Assembly: GCA_956465555.1 (NCBI GenBank)
Contig: OY101124.1
Span: 1,054,001-1,118,000 of the forward strand
Source: Nitzschia sp. pyKryTriq1
Taxonomy: Eukaryota; Bacillariophyta; Bacillariophyceae; Bacillariales; Bacillariaceae
Direction: 5' to 3'
Length of the DNA: 64,000 nt
The position numbers and the translations under genes are program-made. Position 1 is the first letter of the stretch, and every line of letters starts with the position of its first letter. A model generated the notes under the pieces. It saw only the letters and a program-made list of their open reading frames with translations, ran no database searches and had not been told where the DNA came from. This document shows, in pieces, positions 31,405-41,915 of this stretch.

Positions 31405-33720
31405 ATGTCCTCTAGTAACAACCGCTGGGAGACGACGACTCTTCCATGCTCCTCCCCCTCCACCTCCCCCTCAACACGGGTCAACGAGAATGGAAGCAAC
31501 CAGCACCAAGAAGAGCGGCAGCAACATCATGATGAAGGCGACGCTTCCCTACGAAGCCCACATCAGCACCAAGCATCCGCCGCTGTTCTTCGACAAGCTG
31601 AAGAACAAGCAACCCATAGTCTTCCACAGGAGTTCCTGTTGCTGGAGCAACAAGGGATAAAAGCGTTGGCTGCTTCCTCCTCACCACCGTCGTCACCCCC
31701 AACCTCAAGTATATTTGCGTCGTCCTCGTCCGCGTCGTCAGCACCTTCGAAAGCCTCCATCGTGTCCTCAAGAAGAAGAAGAAAAGCAGCAGCTACGGAG
31801 GAATTCGGAGACTATTCGAGGATAGTAGGGCGACCAGCGAAGGACGACGATGACGACAATGATCGGAGCACCCCCCCCAGAGAACCACAGCAGCAGACAG
31901 AACGGAGGGTCGAAGCAGCGGAGGACGAGAACAAGGTTTCCGACAGTGCTACTTTTCGGGGTAGTGGTGGTGGTGGTGGTGGTGGTACCAGTGCTTTCTT
32001 TCAAGCTTTCTTGCGGTTACCAGAAGAATTCTCCTCACTATCGTCCAACGGCAGTGATCGTGGGAAGCCGGCGCAACAACTAGGAGGAGGAGAACAGCAG
32101 CAACAACAACAGGATGAATCGATGAAAATTCAACATTCACCATCTTCTTCTCCGACGACGCCGCTGCCGGCTTCTCATTTCATACCAACGTCCTCCTCAC
32201 CTTTCTCATTCTCGTCGTCCTCGTCCCAAGATGCTGATGATCATCAGCACACGAGGTCTCTTCTTAATGAATCATCAACTTATTGTAATGGAACAGTTCT
32301 TGTTGACCGTCATGACCCCCGCTCGTCCTCCACTACTGGCGTAAATAACAAGCACGAAGAAGAAGACCATGATGGTCGTAAGACAACAGTGCTTTCTACT
32401 AGTAATTTCATTGTTTCCCGACCTGCTGCCGCCGCCCCGGACGGTTATCTGTTCGAGTCAGTTGTTCTCCACCAGCAAGGACAACAACAATCAGCACCAC
32501 ACAGGCAGCCGCATCAAGATGAGACGACGAGGAGATCAACGCCCGGTGTTCTTGTTGGCGAGCGAGGAGAGGAACGCGACCACGAAGAACTAGACCGACG
32601 CAATCTTCCTGGTACTCTGCTGAAATCACCACCAACAACAACAACTGCAGCAGCAGCAGCAGCAGCACATGATGTGGCTTCTTCGGTGGCCATGCGCAGC
32701 AGTGGTGCTGCTGGTGAAGGAGAGCAGGGCGATCAGGCTCATGTTGCCATCGCCGATTGCCAACGACGAGCCTCTTCTTCTTTTGCATCAAAAAGAGGAG
32801 CTTCGTCCAGCAGCATACTGCCGGCTGGTGCTGCTGCCACTCGTAGCAACGTGGCGGTAGGAAGAAAGAATCCATTCGATATCCAACAGGAGAAGGAAAG
32901 CGGAGGACGAGATCAAGAAAAAGGTGATGGTTGTTCCTGGTCCGAAGTCGCATACAAAACAACAGCTGGTGATGGGGAGGAGGAGGACCACAGAACTCCT
33001 GCTGGTAACGATGAGGCGCACTGTGCACCAGCACCAGCGCTGATCAGCACCAGAGCAAGTGCTCGGACTGATGGCTCCACAGAATCTCGAAAACGAAGGA
33101 AGCCGGGTGGCACGCCGAAGTCTCGAAATCATTCTCAGTGGTACACTTGCTACGAAGAGCTACTGAAATACAAGAGAGAACACGGAAACTGTAACGTCCC
33201 GTTTGCCTACTCGAAACAGCCAGAACTGGCTCAATGGGTGAAGCGTCAGCGATACCAGTACAAATGTAAGGTGAACGAAAAGCATTCACATCTCACTGAT
33301 GAGAGGCAACAGCTATTAGAGGATGCTGGCTTTGTCTGGGGTAAGTGTGGCGATTTCTGCTGCTGGTGCTGGCGATACACTCCTTCTTTGACTTCATCTT
33401 GCAAAGTCTCACAAGTTTTTCAAGACACGCATGTCGCGGCATGGGAGGAAAATTTCGCTAAGATGGTCGAGTTTTGGGAAGCCAATGGCAACTGCTGTGT
33501 ACCAATGAAACAAAAGGAGCTTAGTGCTTGGGCCAAGCGTCAGCGGCGACACCACAAACATTACCATGATGTCGAGAAGAAGCATCTTTCTACCATGACG
33601 GAAGATCGGTTAAGACGTCTTGATGAGATCGGCTTTGAGTGGCAACCGACGACAACAACAACAACAACAACAACAACGTCTTCTCCATCGACACAATCAA
33701 CGTCAAGAGTCACAAGGTAA
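31405..33720 (+). CDS. Protein with two helicase-associated (HA) domains and a long low-complexity N-terminus
   Basis: The frame from ATG 31405 is open to the stop at 33720. The first 570 residues are Ser-, Gln-, Asp- and Ala-rich with trinucleotide-encoded runs and no domain. The C-terminal part has two HA repeats: W-Y..YEELLKYKREHGNCNVPF, then LAQWVKRQRYQYK and GFVW; and W-EENFAKMVEFWEANGNCCVPM, then LSAWAKRQRRHHK and GFEW. HA repeats are abundant in diatoms and are probably nucleic-acid binding. An 84-bp segment, 33341-33424, begins GTAAGT and ends TTTCAAG. Removing it joins GFVWD to THVAAW and gives the normal spacing between repeats, so I call it an intron (743 aa spliced). The start is uncertain because the N-terminus is unconserved. 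A Thr run ends the protein. Confidence 0.75.
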   Translation: MSSSNNRWETTTLPCSSPSTSPSTRVNENGSNQHQEERQQHHDEGDASLRSPHQHQASAAVLRQAEEQATHSLPQEFLLLEQQGIKALAASSSPPSSPPTSSIFASSSSASSAPSKASIVSSRRRRKAAATEEFGDYSRIVGRPAKDDDDDNDRSTPPREPQQQTERRVEAAEDENKVSDSATFRGSGGGGGGGTSAFFQAFLRLPEEFSSLSSNGSDRGKPAQQLGGGEQQQQQQDESMKIQHSPSSSPTTPLPASHFIPTSSSPFSFSSSSSQDADDHQHTRSLLNESSTYCNGTVLVDRHDPRSSSTTGVNNKHEEEDHDGRKTTVLSTSNFIVSRPAAAAPDGYLFESVVLHQQGQQQSAPHRQPHQDETTRRSTPGVLVGERGEERDHEELDRRNLPGTLLKSPPTTTTAAAAAAAHDVASSVAMRSSGAAGEGEQGDQAHVAIADCQRRASSSFASKRGASSSSILPAGAAATRSNVAVGRKNPFDIQQEKESGGRDQEKGDGCSWSEVAYKTTAGDGEEEDHRTPAGNDEAHCAPAPALISTRASARTDGSTESRKRRKPGGTPKSRNHSQWYTCYEELLKYKREHGNCNVPFAYSKQPELAQWVKRQRYQYKCKVNEKHSHLTDERQQLLEDAGFVWGKCGDFCCWCWRYTPSLTSSCKVSQVFQDTHVAAWEENFAKMVEFWEANGNCCVPMKQKELSAWAKRQRRHHKHYHDVEKKHLSTMTEDRLRRLDEIGFEWQPTTTTTTTTTTSSPSTQSTSRVTR
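33341..33424 (+). other. Probable 84-bp intron, length divisible by three and without a stop
   Basis: It has canonical ends (GTAAGT...CAAG) between the two HA repeats. If retained it would add 28 Cys/Trp-rich residues in frame, so the unspliced message would still be translatable. Confidence 0.65.
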
Positions 33721-34369
33721 CAATATTGTTCGTACCGACCATTCTACTACTAATACTACTACTTCGACGACTACGACTACGACTGGGCCGGGAGTAGTAT
33801 CAACCGCTGAGGCTTCGAAGAGGGACATTGGAGCCGAGGGTGGTAACCTGGCAGGCACTGGTGGTGGTGACAGCGATTTACAGTCAGAAGCAGCAGACCG
33901 AGGCGCGCGTCAACAAATTTCTAGCAGTTTCTCAACGAGGATTACAGCAGCGGCAGGAACAAGGAGCACTCCTTCTACGAGTAGCGATAGCCCGGCGGCA
34001 TCCCCATAATGCCAGATTGTTTACCGAGGAGGAAGCTAAGCTGCCGAGATGAGGCATCTGCGAATGGTGAAGACCGAGGACATCTCCAAGGCACAAGTTG
34101 GCGCCGCGGCACTCCTGCTTGGCGGCCGTGAAGACTTCCAGCGGCGTACGGTACGAGAGAACAGTTATTGTTGCTGCTTTTTATTTTTCATTTGAATGCC
34201 AACTACTATAGGGCATTCTCTACTAGAGAGGGTGGGGGTATCCTTTACACAAGTACCTGGTAGTTTGCTTATAGATGAACGACGAATAACCTCAGCTCAG
34301 ACTCTACTACTATAATTAGGGTGACTGGGTCACCAGATAGTACATGATATCCCTCACTACGATGATTTG
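33721..34369. other. 3' flank of the HA gene with a possible extra coding stretch
   Basis: Overlapping frames at 33620-34009 and 33828-34052 have Ser/Thr- or Arg/Gln-rich composition and the second ends in ARLFTEEEAKLPR. A GTAACA donor at the HA stop (33718) could in principle splice into this region, but no acceptor is convincing. The rest is spacer with ACTACTA runs. Confidence 0.3.
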
Positions 34370-35359
34370 TTAATTGGCATGAGAGTGCTTCTTCTTGCCT
34401 CCGCCCTTGGCTTGCAATTCAGACAGAATACCTCCACACGCCAAAGAAATACCCGACCATCCCATGAGCGAGAGAGAGTGTCCCTTGAGGAAAATCGACA
34501 AGAGGACACTGAAAATCTTCCGAGTGGTCGTCACGGTGGACAGGACAAGCGGGTCAAAGTTGGCAATCGTATAAAAAATGAAGGACTGACCGACGGCCGA
34601 GCAAATCGCGAATTTGATGATTTTGCTCAAGATATCAGGGTTTGCCACCAAGAATGCCGTTCCCGTTTGGATTTCTCCCAACATGCCAGCAATGACAGTC
34701 GCCGTCAAACACATGAACAAGTTGGTCCAGAACATGAAATCGTAGGGCTTGGGCTTGACGCCAACCTTGGCGGTTTCTGTCTTGAGACGCTTTTGGAACC
34801 CTGCCGTAACACCATCCAATACCAAGGATAGGAAGATGTATACGACGCCCATGGTCGACGACGCGGACCCGGCTGCCTTCTTCTTGCCTAGAGACACAAT
34901 GGCAGTGCCACCAATGATGGCTGCAACCTGAAGGTATTCCCTAACACTATACGAGGCACCGCCCAGAAGCAAAGAACCCAGCATGACAGGAGCCATTTTC
35001 CCACTCTTGGCCAGAGTCGCGACGGGGAAACTGAGCCCGTTTGCTAGAGCCAAACTAGTGCATGCCTTTGCCGTCACTTGAGCAGCACCTGAAATTGCAA
35101 ACATGGGCAAAGGAATGCCCTTGGTCGGTCCAACGAGTTGCATGCCAGCGAATCCAATGATGACATTTGCCAAAGCCTCAAGCACCTGGAGGAACCACGC
35201 TTGCTTGAACGACTCGCCGTCGGGAGAGACAAAACGAAAGACGTCCTCCTGCAAGGATCCGTAATACAAAAAGGCGCCATAGATGCCTCCAGCACCGATC
35301 AGAAGCTTCAAGCTATCGGAGGTGGCAATGACCGGTTTTGCGGCAGTTTCAGAGCCCAT
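34370..35359 (-). CDS. SLC35B1-like nucleotide-sugar transporter (UAA family)
   Basis: Multi-pass ER/Golgi carrier. SLC35B1-type members exchange UDP-sugars or ATP/ADP across the ER membrane. Single exon from ATG 35359, 329 aa, close to the usual 320 for the family. About ten hydrophobic helices are visible. Family phrases include LIGAGGIYGAFLYYGSLQE, KSGKMAPVMLG, FWTNLFMCL, GQSFIFYTIANFDPLVLSTV and TTTRKIFSVLLSI, the last being the characteristic UAA motif. The end GGGKKKHSHAN is Lys-rich, but not an exact KKXX signal. The frame continues upstream without an ATG (to 35470), where ACTTTCAG could be an acceptor, so an additional 5' exon is possible. Confidence 0.9.
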   Translation of the reverse strand: MGSETAAKPVIATSDSLKLLIGAGGIYGAFLYYGSLQEDVFRFVSPDGESFKQAWFLQVLEALANVIIGFAGMQLVGPTKGIPLPMFAISGAAQVTAKACTSLALANGLSFPVATLAKSGKMAPVMLGSLLLGGASYSVREYLQVAAIIGGTAIVSLGKKKAAGSASSTMGVVYIFLSLVLDGVTAGFQKRLKTETAKVGVKPKPYDFMFWTNLFMCLTATVIAGMLGEIQTGTAFLVANPDILSKIIKFAICSAVGQSFIFYTIANFDPLVLSTVTTTRKIFSVLLSIFLKGHSLSLMGWSGISLACGGILSELQAKGGGKKKHSHAN

Positions 35360-36299
35360 GACGACGTCGACAGCTTTATTTGGAGTTCCTGGGGGGCTGA
35401 AAGTACGAAAGGTTGGCAGAATGGAAGATCGTGAGAACAATGTACTGGCCAGTGCTGGTGCTGACACCACTTTTCAAGTATGGTACCAAGGCTGCACAAT
35501 AATTCTGGCCTGTGGTGTATGTCCTTACGTTCGGTCTGGAGTTCGGATGCCTCCAACAGGGGATGGTGAAGAAGAAATGGTGGAAGCCGCGGATCTCGCA
35601 GAAGAAGCGGCAGAAGTAGATGAAACGCTGAAGAGCAAGACAAGGAATGTTCATAGAATGTCGCGTCGACGAAACAGCATGGAGAGTACAGTACGGAGCC
35701 AGGGAAGAAGAAGAGAACTTGGTCACACAAATCAGTCAGTCAGTCAAGATCTGAAGATATCAATGGAAATGAGTCTTCTTCAAATTCGTTGGCTAGCTGG
35801 AAGTGATGGGTGACAACAGATCTTCTCTCAATCGATGATGCGTCTCGTTTGGTCGACCGTGTAGGAAGAAGACAAGTGGAATGCGATGATCTCAAGTCAA
35901 CGGCGGCGAAGAAAAAGCGGCGATCTACAGTACCGGTACCGTGTAATAGTGATGTGAGATGCCATGCATGCGGATGCGCTGGGTGATTTCACGATCGATC
36001 GATGTCACCGTCGTACGAAAACGGTCGGTCGCGACGTCAACCGACCAGAAAAAGAGCTCCAATTTCCCAGCTCCACGTGGAAAAACGAAAAACGGAAGGA
36101 CCATAGCAAGCGGATTGATTCCATTCAGCGCCCGTCCTTCACACCGGTCCCTCTTTGGCGGGAAAACCGAAACCCGCGAAACGCGAAACACCAAAATACT
36201 TGAAAAATGAAAAAGGACAAAAGACAATTGGAATGGGAGCCACTAATACTAGATAAATGAACGGTGTCACTTCTTTGTTCGGACCAGAATCTAATAACC
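35360..36299. promoter_or_regulatory. Divergent spacer between the transporter and the RTP1-like gene
   Basis: About 0.9 kb, probably two promoters. It has one ACCGGTACCG palindrome at 35933-35942 and a CGATCGATCGATG stretch at 35993. The frames here overlap only in antisense with the transporter start and show no domain. Confidence 0.4.
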
Positions 36300-39200
36300 A
36301 TGGACCATAGTATTGATCCACAAGTTGCAGAAGAGTGCGTAAATGATGTTGTTGACTGCATACGTCAATTTGTGGAGGGCTTGCGTGCTGCGTTTCCCGT
36401 CCCAAAGCACGGACAAGAAGCACCCGCCGCCAGCCCCCTCGTGTTGCCGCTCTACACACGAATGGTAGAGAGGGGACTCCCGGAGCAAGTTCAAAGGGCG
36501 GTACAGCGACAGCGAAAGGAGTGGGGTGATCTCGAATATCTCGAAGAAGACCACAACTCGTCCGTTTCAACGCCAGAAGTGATTCAACCCTACAACAGCA
36601 ACGACCAACGAGCAGCGCTCCTGCAAGAAATCATTCTGCCCTCGCTTCGTTCCTTGACCGCCTGCTATCGTATCTTGGACGCTATCCCGCAAGCACCCCA
36701 ACCTTATACTCCATCTTCACCATCATCACCATCATCAAGCAAGGACAGGAAAAAGAACAAGCCGGCTCCGCCTCGTGGCATGTTGTCGATTCAACATTAC
36801 ACCGACGTTGCATGTCTCCTGGAATTTACTGTATGCACCTTTATTTTGCCAGTATTGGATCCCCATGTTCTTTCGTCGCTCGACGACAGAATACGTCACC
36901 ACTTGCCCAAATCCTTGGCGGGTCGAATGCCTCGCCTGTGTTTGACTTGGGGCGCTGCGTGTACGGGTAGTCAACTTTCGAATGGCCGCAACAACAACAA
37001 CAACCAGAATGATGAATTGCTTCTCGAAACTGCCTCTTCTATCTCTGAGTTGGTTATGCTGGATCGGTTTCGACCCATGCTCCTCCCTCGACACATTGCC
37101 GATCTTTATGCCGCTATTTTTCAATATGAACATAATCGTGGCATCAATTCATCCAGTCAGATGCCGCATTCATTACTTTATCAATCGTTGGGTTTGCAAG
37201 AGAAGATTGCCAAAGGCGACGACGCCCCGAATTCCACTCGAAGCCTGGATGATGCTGCACTACAAGCAAAATCGTACCAAACCCTTCTCTTGCAGGGCAC
37301 CAAAACCCCTGATTGGCTGCGTCAAAGAGTAGCTCCTTTGTTGACGGAGCTGGCATGCACAAACTTGGCCTCGATTGTCCAGGTCTTCGTTCCCTTACAG
37401 CAGCAGCACGGAGAGGTCTCCACCATGGCCAGTCAACGCCTCGGGCGGACCTTGGCCACTTCTTCTGCCAATACGAAAAACTACACGCATCGGCTGGGGC
37501 AACAGATACGGTTCTTATTAGAGGCACTGTTTTCAACTGTGCAAAGTGGACAGATCCCCGCGAGGGCCATGGCTATTCTACAAACGATTTGGGCCGTGTT
37601 GTATCATTGGCCAAATGAAGTCGTGCAACAAGAGTTTATCCGACCGTGGCAACAGGGACTGCTGCAAGATACAGACATCTCTACTATACCTGTATCTAAA
37701 GTTGCTTCAACGAGTACAATAATTCACAAGATCCTGCGACAAATCGGGTCTCTCTGTGCGTCGGTCCCACCACCCGCCACTGACCCTTGGCGGATTCTAC
37801 AACATCTATTCCGAACACCCTCTGGTCCTAATATTCAATGCCGCTCCTCGATTATGAATCAAATGGTTCGAATTGCTACCATGCGCCACAACAATATTGA
37901 AAAATCAGTGGCAAGTGAAGAAGCACGTGAAATCTTACATTGGTTATGTCAAGCCACGGCAGTATCATCCAATAGCGGTACGACGACCACAAAAGGGAAC
38001 AACCTGCTTCCATCTGGTCCCACTCTATTAGCTAGTGCTTGGGTTCATGCGCTGGCGCCAAATGACTGGGACAATGGAGGTTATTTCTATAAATTAGTGA
38101 TGGCCACAGAAGATACCAACGACCCAAAGGATGGAAGAGGGACGAACACTGGACGCCTCGAGAGGATTTCTATTCAAAAGACTCATACGGCAGGCGATGG
38201 CATTGCTTCTTTGGTTGAACAAATTCAGAAACGGGCCGAAATCTCCTTCGATACTTGTCTGGTAAAGGAGGATTCTCCAATGGAGGGACCGACAAGGGTA
38301 GCCTTGCAGGGTGTTTCTTCTTTGGAATTTCGATTGCTGCTGAAACTTTACCTGTCGGGATCTCAGTGGCTTCCGTCTTCATCCATCCATAAGGTGGGGT
38401 GGATATATCAGCTAGTTGCGATCGTCGTGCTTCCGAGCTTGTGTGAGAAATGTTCACCGGAGGCGTTACTTTTTGGTCCAGGATCGGAAACTAGTGCCTT
38501 GGGACTCTTGCATTCAATCAAGATGATCCTCGTCTGTGCAAAGGCACGTCTAAGCCATGGTGAATACCGGTCGGAGAATACCACGGTACCGCAAGGAGAC
38601 GATGCACTTTCCGAAGTCGCCAACGATGACGACGCCACCATGATTCAGTGTCTGAACCTTCTGAAATTTGGCGAATCACATGATGTACCCGCCATGGAAG
38701 ATGCCCCCGACAGCTTGTTGTCCTTACTGGACGAAAATGAGCAAGACGATACACTTCTTTCGATTGCATCCATTGTGCTGAGTCTCCTAATTGCTGTTTT
38801 AGAGCTAGGGTCGAAATTGCGCTCAGATGAGGAAGAAGAGGCGCTTCATTCTTTCATACCAATTCTCACTGTACTTGCCGGATTCAGCGGCCAAGCTTGC
38901 ACTCCTACCACCGCCGATCACGGTACCAATGCAGGGATATCGGATATGTCAGGATATGCCATTGCACTTATTGCCTCGCGTAAAGCAGAAGCAAGGCCCG
39001 AAGCAGCAAAAGCAACGCCTTCCAGGATGGACATGGCTCAGGCTATGATTCAGGAGGCTCACGACGATTTGGAATCGTCCCAACCACCAATACGAGCCCG
39101 AGGGATGGTCTCGCTGGGTCGTCTGGCGCGTGGCTATCTTGGGATCCTAAAGCCAAAAGACAACAAGTCGCAGCTCATCGAAGAGTTGGGCGGTGGATTG

Positions 39201-40274
39201 TCCTCCGAGGAAAACTTGATCGAGTTTACCGTTCGATCGGTACTTCGATTGTCAATAGATGCCTTGTCCGATGATGAATCATATGTTTATTTGGCTGCTG
39301 TTCAGACGATTGTTGCAATCGGAGATATGCAAGCGAAAAAAGTCTTGCCTACATTAGGAGCGGCGATTGTGACCGGAAAAGTTGATGTTGGTGTAGAAGG
39401 CTCTTCGATAACCAATGAACAGCGGATCAAGCTAGCAGAGGCTTTAATGTTCATCATTCGTCGACGCGCAGCACCTGCTGAATACTTTCCGCAGTTGATG
39501 AATATCATGCTCTTCGGAAGTGCCAACAAAATCGGAACAGTCAGTAACATTGCCACAGTTAGCGACGACCACAGGAGCCTCTTTACCCAAGAGACTGGCA
39601 ATTATTTTCTCGGGGCAGTGGAAGATGGCTCCTCGGCGAGTTTGAGTAGACAGGAGCTATGGAAGGAGCAAGACATCCGGGCCAAGACTGGAGGCCCAAT
39701 ATTCGCCTTGGAAGAACACGATCTGGTTCGTTCCATTCGGCTCTCGACCATTGCAGAACTGGTATCAGTAGTACCACCTTCCACATTAGCACCATACTGT
39801 GGGTTACTGATCCGACTGGTTACCAACGTATTGCGTTTGGATAAGTCTCGCACTGCATGTCGAGCTGCTGCTCTCCTCGCTCGAGAGTTTTATGGTTGTC
39901 TGCTGAGGGAGAAAGACGAGCTTGGTGCACTTGTAGGCACATACCAGCATGACGAGTCGCCGCTGCAACTGGCGGTAGCCATCGTTGCTAATGAGAACGA
40001 CGAAGGCATGTTGGTTGAGACTCTTCTGAACCATTCCACTGGAAGTGAGAGTTTTGCTGGGGGGCGAAATATCAATGATCTCGCTGTCTCAGCTCGTAGT
40101 CAAGAAGCGCTGGCACTGCGAGAGGACGGAGAAGATATACTCGAAGCGGCTCATCTAGTGAACGCAGCGGAGCACAATAATGGCGATCTCCCTAGCATTT
40201 TGACCTCGATGATCACGAGCAGCAGACCTCGGTCAGAGATGATCAATGTCGTCGCATCTCACCCCCTTCGCTAG
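36300..40274 (+). CDS. RTP1/TANGO6-like HEAT-repeat protein
   Basis: Single very long exon, 1324 aa, ATG at 36300. The C-terminal half carries the features of the RTP1/TANGO6 family. An Arg-rich helix (ARGMVSLGRLARGYLGI) is followed by SIDALSDDESYVYLAAVQTI and MQAKKVLPTLG, then EQRIKLAEALMFIIRRRAAP, and near the end RSIRLSTIAELVSVVP with SRTACRAAALLAREF, matching the order of the two conserved RTP1 C-terminal regions. In yeast, Rtp1 helps the assembly and nuclear import of RNA polymerase II; the animal homologue affects Golgi organisation. The N-terminal 900 residues are helical and weakly conserved, with a Ser/Pro linker near 140. No introns or breaks were seen. Confidence 0.8.
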   Translation: MDHSIDPQVAEECVNDVVDCIRQFVEGLRAAFPVPKHGQEAPAASPLVLPLYTRMVERGLPEQVQRAVQRQRKEWGDLEYLEEDHNSSVSTPEVIQPYNSNDQRAALLQEIILPSLRSLTACYRILDAIPQAPQPYTPSSPSSPSSSKDRKKNKPAPPRGMLSIQHYTDVACLLEFTVCTFILPVLDPHVLSSLDDRIRHHLPKSLAGRMPRLCLTWGAACTGSQLSNGRNNNNNQNDELLLETASSISELVMLDRFRPMLLPRHIADLYAAIFQYEHNRGINSSSQMPHSLLYQSLGLQEKIAKGDDAPNSTRSLDDAALQAKSYQTLLLQGTKTPDWLRQRVAPLLTELACTNLASIVQVFVPLQQQHGEVSTMASQRLGRTLATSSANTKNYTHRLGQQIRFLLEALFSTVQSGQIPARAMAILQTIWAVLYHWPNEVVQQEFIRPWQQGLLQDTDISTIPVSKVASTSTIIHKILRQIGSLCASVPPPATDPWRILQHLFRTPSGPNIQCRSSIMNQMVRIATMRHNNIEKSVASEEAREILHWLCQATAVSSNSGTTTTKGNNLLPSGPTLLASAWVHALAPNDWDNGGYFYKLVMATEDTNDPKDGRGTNTGRLERISIQKTHTAGDGIASLVEQIQKRAEISFDTCLVKEDSPMEGPTRVALQGVSSLEFRLLLKLYLSGSQWLPSSSIHKVGWIYQLVAIVVLPSLCEKCSPEALLFGPGSETSALGLLHSIKMILVCAKARLSHGEYRSENTTVPQGDDALSEVANDDDATMIQCLNLLKFGESHDVPAMEDAPDSLLSLLDENEQDDTLLSIASIVLSLLIAVLELGSKLRSDEEEEALHSFIPILTVLAGFSGQACTPTTADHGTNAGISDMSGYAIALIASRKAEARPEAAKATPSRMDMAQAMIQEAHDDLESSQPPIRARGMVSLGRLARGYLGILKPKDNKSQLIEELGGGLSSEENLIEFTVRSVLRLSIDALSDDESYVYLAAVQTIVAIGDMQAKKVLPTLGAAIVTGKVDVGVEGSSITNEQRIKLAEALMFIIRRRAAPAEYFPQLMNIMLFGSANKIGTVSNIATVSDDHRSLFTQETGNYFLGAVEDGSSASLSRQELWKEQDIRAKTGGPIFALEEHDLVRSIRLSTIAELVSVVPPSTLAPYCGLLIRLVTNVLRLDKSRTACRAAALLAREFYGCLLREKDELGALVGTYQHDESPLQLAVAIVANENDEGMLVETLLNHSTGSESFAGGRNINDLAVSARSQEALALREDGEDILEAAHLVNAAEHNNGDLPSILTSMITSSRPRSEMINVVASHPLR

Positions 40275-41036
40275 TAGCATACCAGCGGATTATCTGGCGT
40301 CCTAGAGATTTTCTTAGTAGAGACTTCACTATCGTAAATACAATCGACAGACTAAGAGATGAGAGCAAGTAAAGAGCCTCGACTACTGTGCATTTAGTTG
40401 GTTGGCTGGGTGAGTGACAATACATACTGTCACAGAACAACGAGATTGCTGCAGGACTCATGCGAATCTTTCGTCTGTCGTCGACCGATTTCATTCGTGC
40501 ACGCCCGTTTCGTGCAGACGTTTCTGACCGTTACGAGGAAGAACAAAATCAAAACCAAGATCTTCTTGATCGATCTCTTCTTCCAACATCGTACAGCAGC
40601 ATTGGTTCCTAGATAGCTTTTCTCACAATTCTATGAAATAGACCTTTTCCATCAACATTGTCATCACTACTTTAGTTTCACTATCGTACTTCTATTCGCT
40701 CCCGATCAAATCAGACTTCATCTCTGATTGCATCGTGACACATACCGGTACTACAGTCATAGTAGAAATAGATCCACGCCCCCGCGCCGCCCGCCCGCCC
40801 CCCCCCGCGCCGCGCCGAGGACATCCGTACACGTACCGTACCCACATATGGTTTGTTGCAGGGGTCCATACCCCTGGTTTGTTGTACATAAATATAGTAC
40901 ACATGAATATCATGCGATAATACCCCCCGCCGGCCCGCCCCGCCCGCCGCGCCCGCAGGTAGGCGCACAAAAAATAAAATAAAGGAGAACAATTCATCCA
41001 AGAAACAGACACAAACTGAAACCCATTTTGCTGCTC
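40275..41036. other. Spacer with two C-rich islands around a hairpin
   Basis: C-rich blocks at about 40779-40820 and 40922-40960 (runs of three to ten C on this strand) flank a small perfect hairpin CAGGGG-TCCATA-CCCCTG at 40859-40876. The hairpin sits between direct copies of TGGTTTGTTG (40849-40858 and 40875-40884). The minus strand of the C-rich blocks could form G-quadruplexes. This lies just upstream of the F-box gene. Function is unknown. Confidence 0.5.
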
Positions 41037-41864
41037 ATGATTCTTCGATCGAACCATCTCATTCCACTCTCAATTCGATCTGCTACTGACCTGGATCCCG
41101 CCAATATGCAAGTCTCCGACTGTCTGCACATTAGTATACCTGATGAGTTAATACTGGGTGCACTGTCATTTGTCGAGGCAAAAGATTTGATAAACTTTCA
41201 GGCAACATGCAAAAGATACCGAAATCTTGAAACTGAGGATCTCTGGCGGGCTCTCTGCGCCCACCGTTGGCAGGGCTGGCCCATTTACTCTTCTGACGAT
41301 CGGCTCAGACACAATCCAAATGAGGAACGAGAAGAATCTCCTGCTTCCACTTGGAAAGGTCGATATGAATGGGTCGAGCGTGACTTTCGTCGGACTGAGA
41401 TAACTCAGGACGACCTGGAGAGTTTGGAATGGCATTTCAATTTCTTGCCGTGGGCAGGTGGGAGCTCGAACGGGACTGGGACGCGCTCTTTGGCTTATTT
41501 TCATCAAGGACGGCTCTTTATCTTGAAGTATCTTTGGATGTATCCCTCTCTAAACTATGAAGTGATTACCCGCAACACAGAAATCGATTCACGTGAAGAC
41601 GCAAACTTGCGTGGAGGATTGGAAGAGGTTATTTTGGAACCTCTTCGACTAGCAGTGATATCTGCGGGCACCTCGAGCCCACGATATTCTGACATCCAAT
41701 ATATCCAGATCAGCTCTTTTCCTCCACACTTCGTTGCACGAACATCGGTAGGCGGTTGGATTCTATGGAATGAGAATGTTGTCTTCTTCTCTGCAGGACT
41801 TCCTCGAGGAGAACAAATGCCTGACCAGTTGGAGATGCATATTGATATGTTTCGCTTCGGATGA
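41037..41864 (+). CDS. F-box protein
   Basis: Probable substrate-recognition subunit of an SCF ubiquitin ligase. The frame ends in TGA at 41864. The start is either ATG 41037 (275 aa) or ATG 41106 (252 aa, MQVSDCLHISIPDEL); I annotate the first ATG. The F-box lies close to the N-terminus (SIPDELILGALSFVEAKDLI, then CKRYRNLETEDLWRALC and HRW). The remaining 200 residues are Trp-rich and include a WKGRYEWVERDF block seen after the F-box in several protist proteins. No WD40 or LRR was seen. The stop is 51 bp from the stop of the ankyrin gene on the other strand. Confidence 0.85.
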   Translation: MILRSNHLIPLSIRSATDLDPANMQVSDCLHISIPDELILGALSFVEAKDLINFQATCKRYRNLETEDLWRALCAHRWQGWPIYSSDDRLRHNPNEEREESPASTWKGRYEWVERDFRRTEITQDDLESLEWHFNFLPWAGGSSNGTGTRSLAYFHQGRLFILKYLWMYPSLNYEVITRNTEIDSREDANLRGGLEEVILEPLRLAVISAGTSSPRYSDIQYIQISSFPPHFVARTSVGGWILWNENVVFFSAGLPRGEQMPDQLEMHIDMFRFG

Positions 41865-41915
41865 TTAGACCTACAAAACAACTTTCTTCGAGTAAGTTTG
41901 ATATACTGTAAAGTT

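Noticed and set aside
33620-34052. Extra exon(s) after the HA-domain gene
   Set aside because: Composition is mostly simple repeats and no convincing acceptor site links it to the HA frame. Kept only as a possibility in the spacer note.
35283-35813. Plus-strand frame overlapping the start of the transporter gene
   Set aside because: It is antisense to conserved transporter residues over its first third, and the rest is Arg/Glu-rich with no domain.
40692-41057. Gly/Arg-rich frames in the C-rich islands
   Set aside because: They arise from the C-rich blocks on the opposite strand, and all three frames are open for the same reason.
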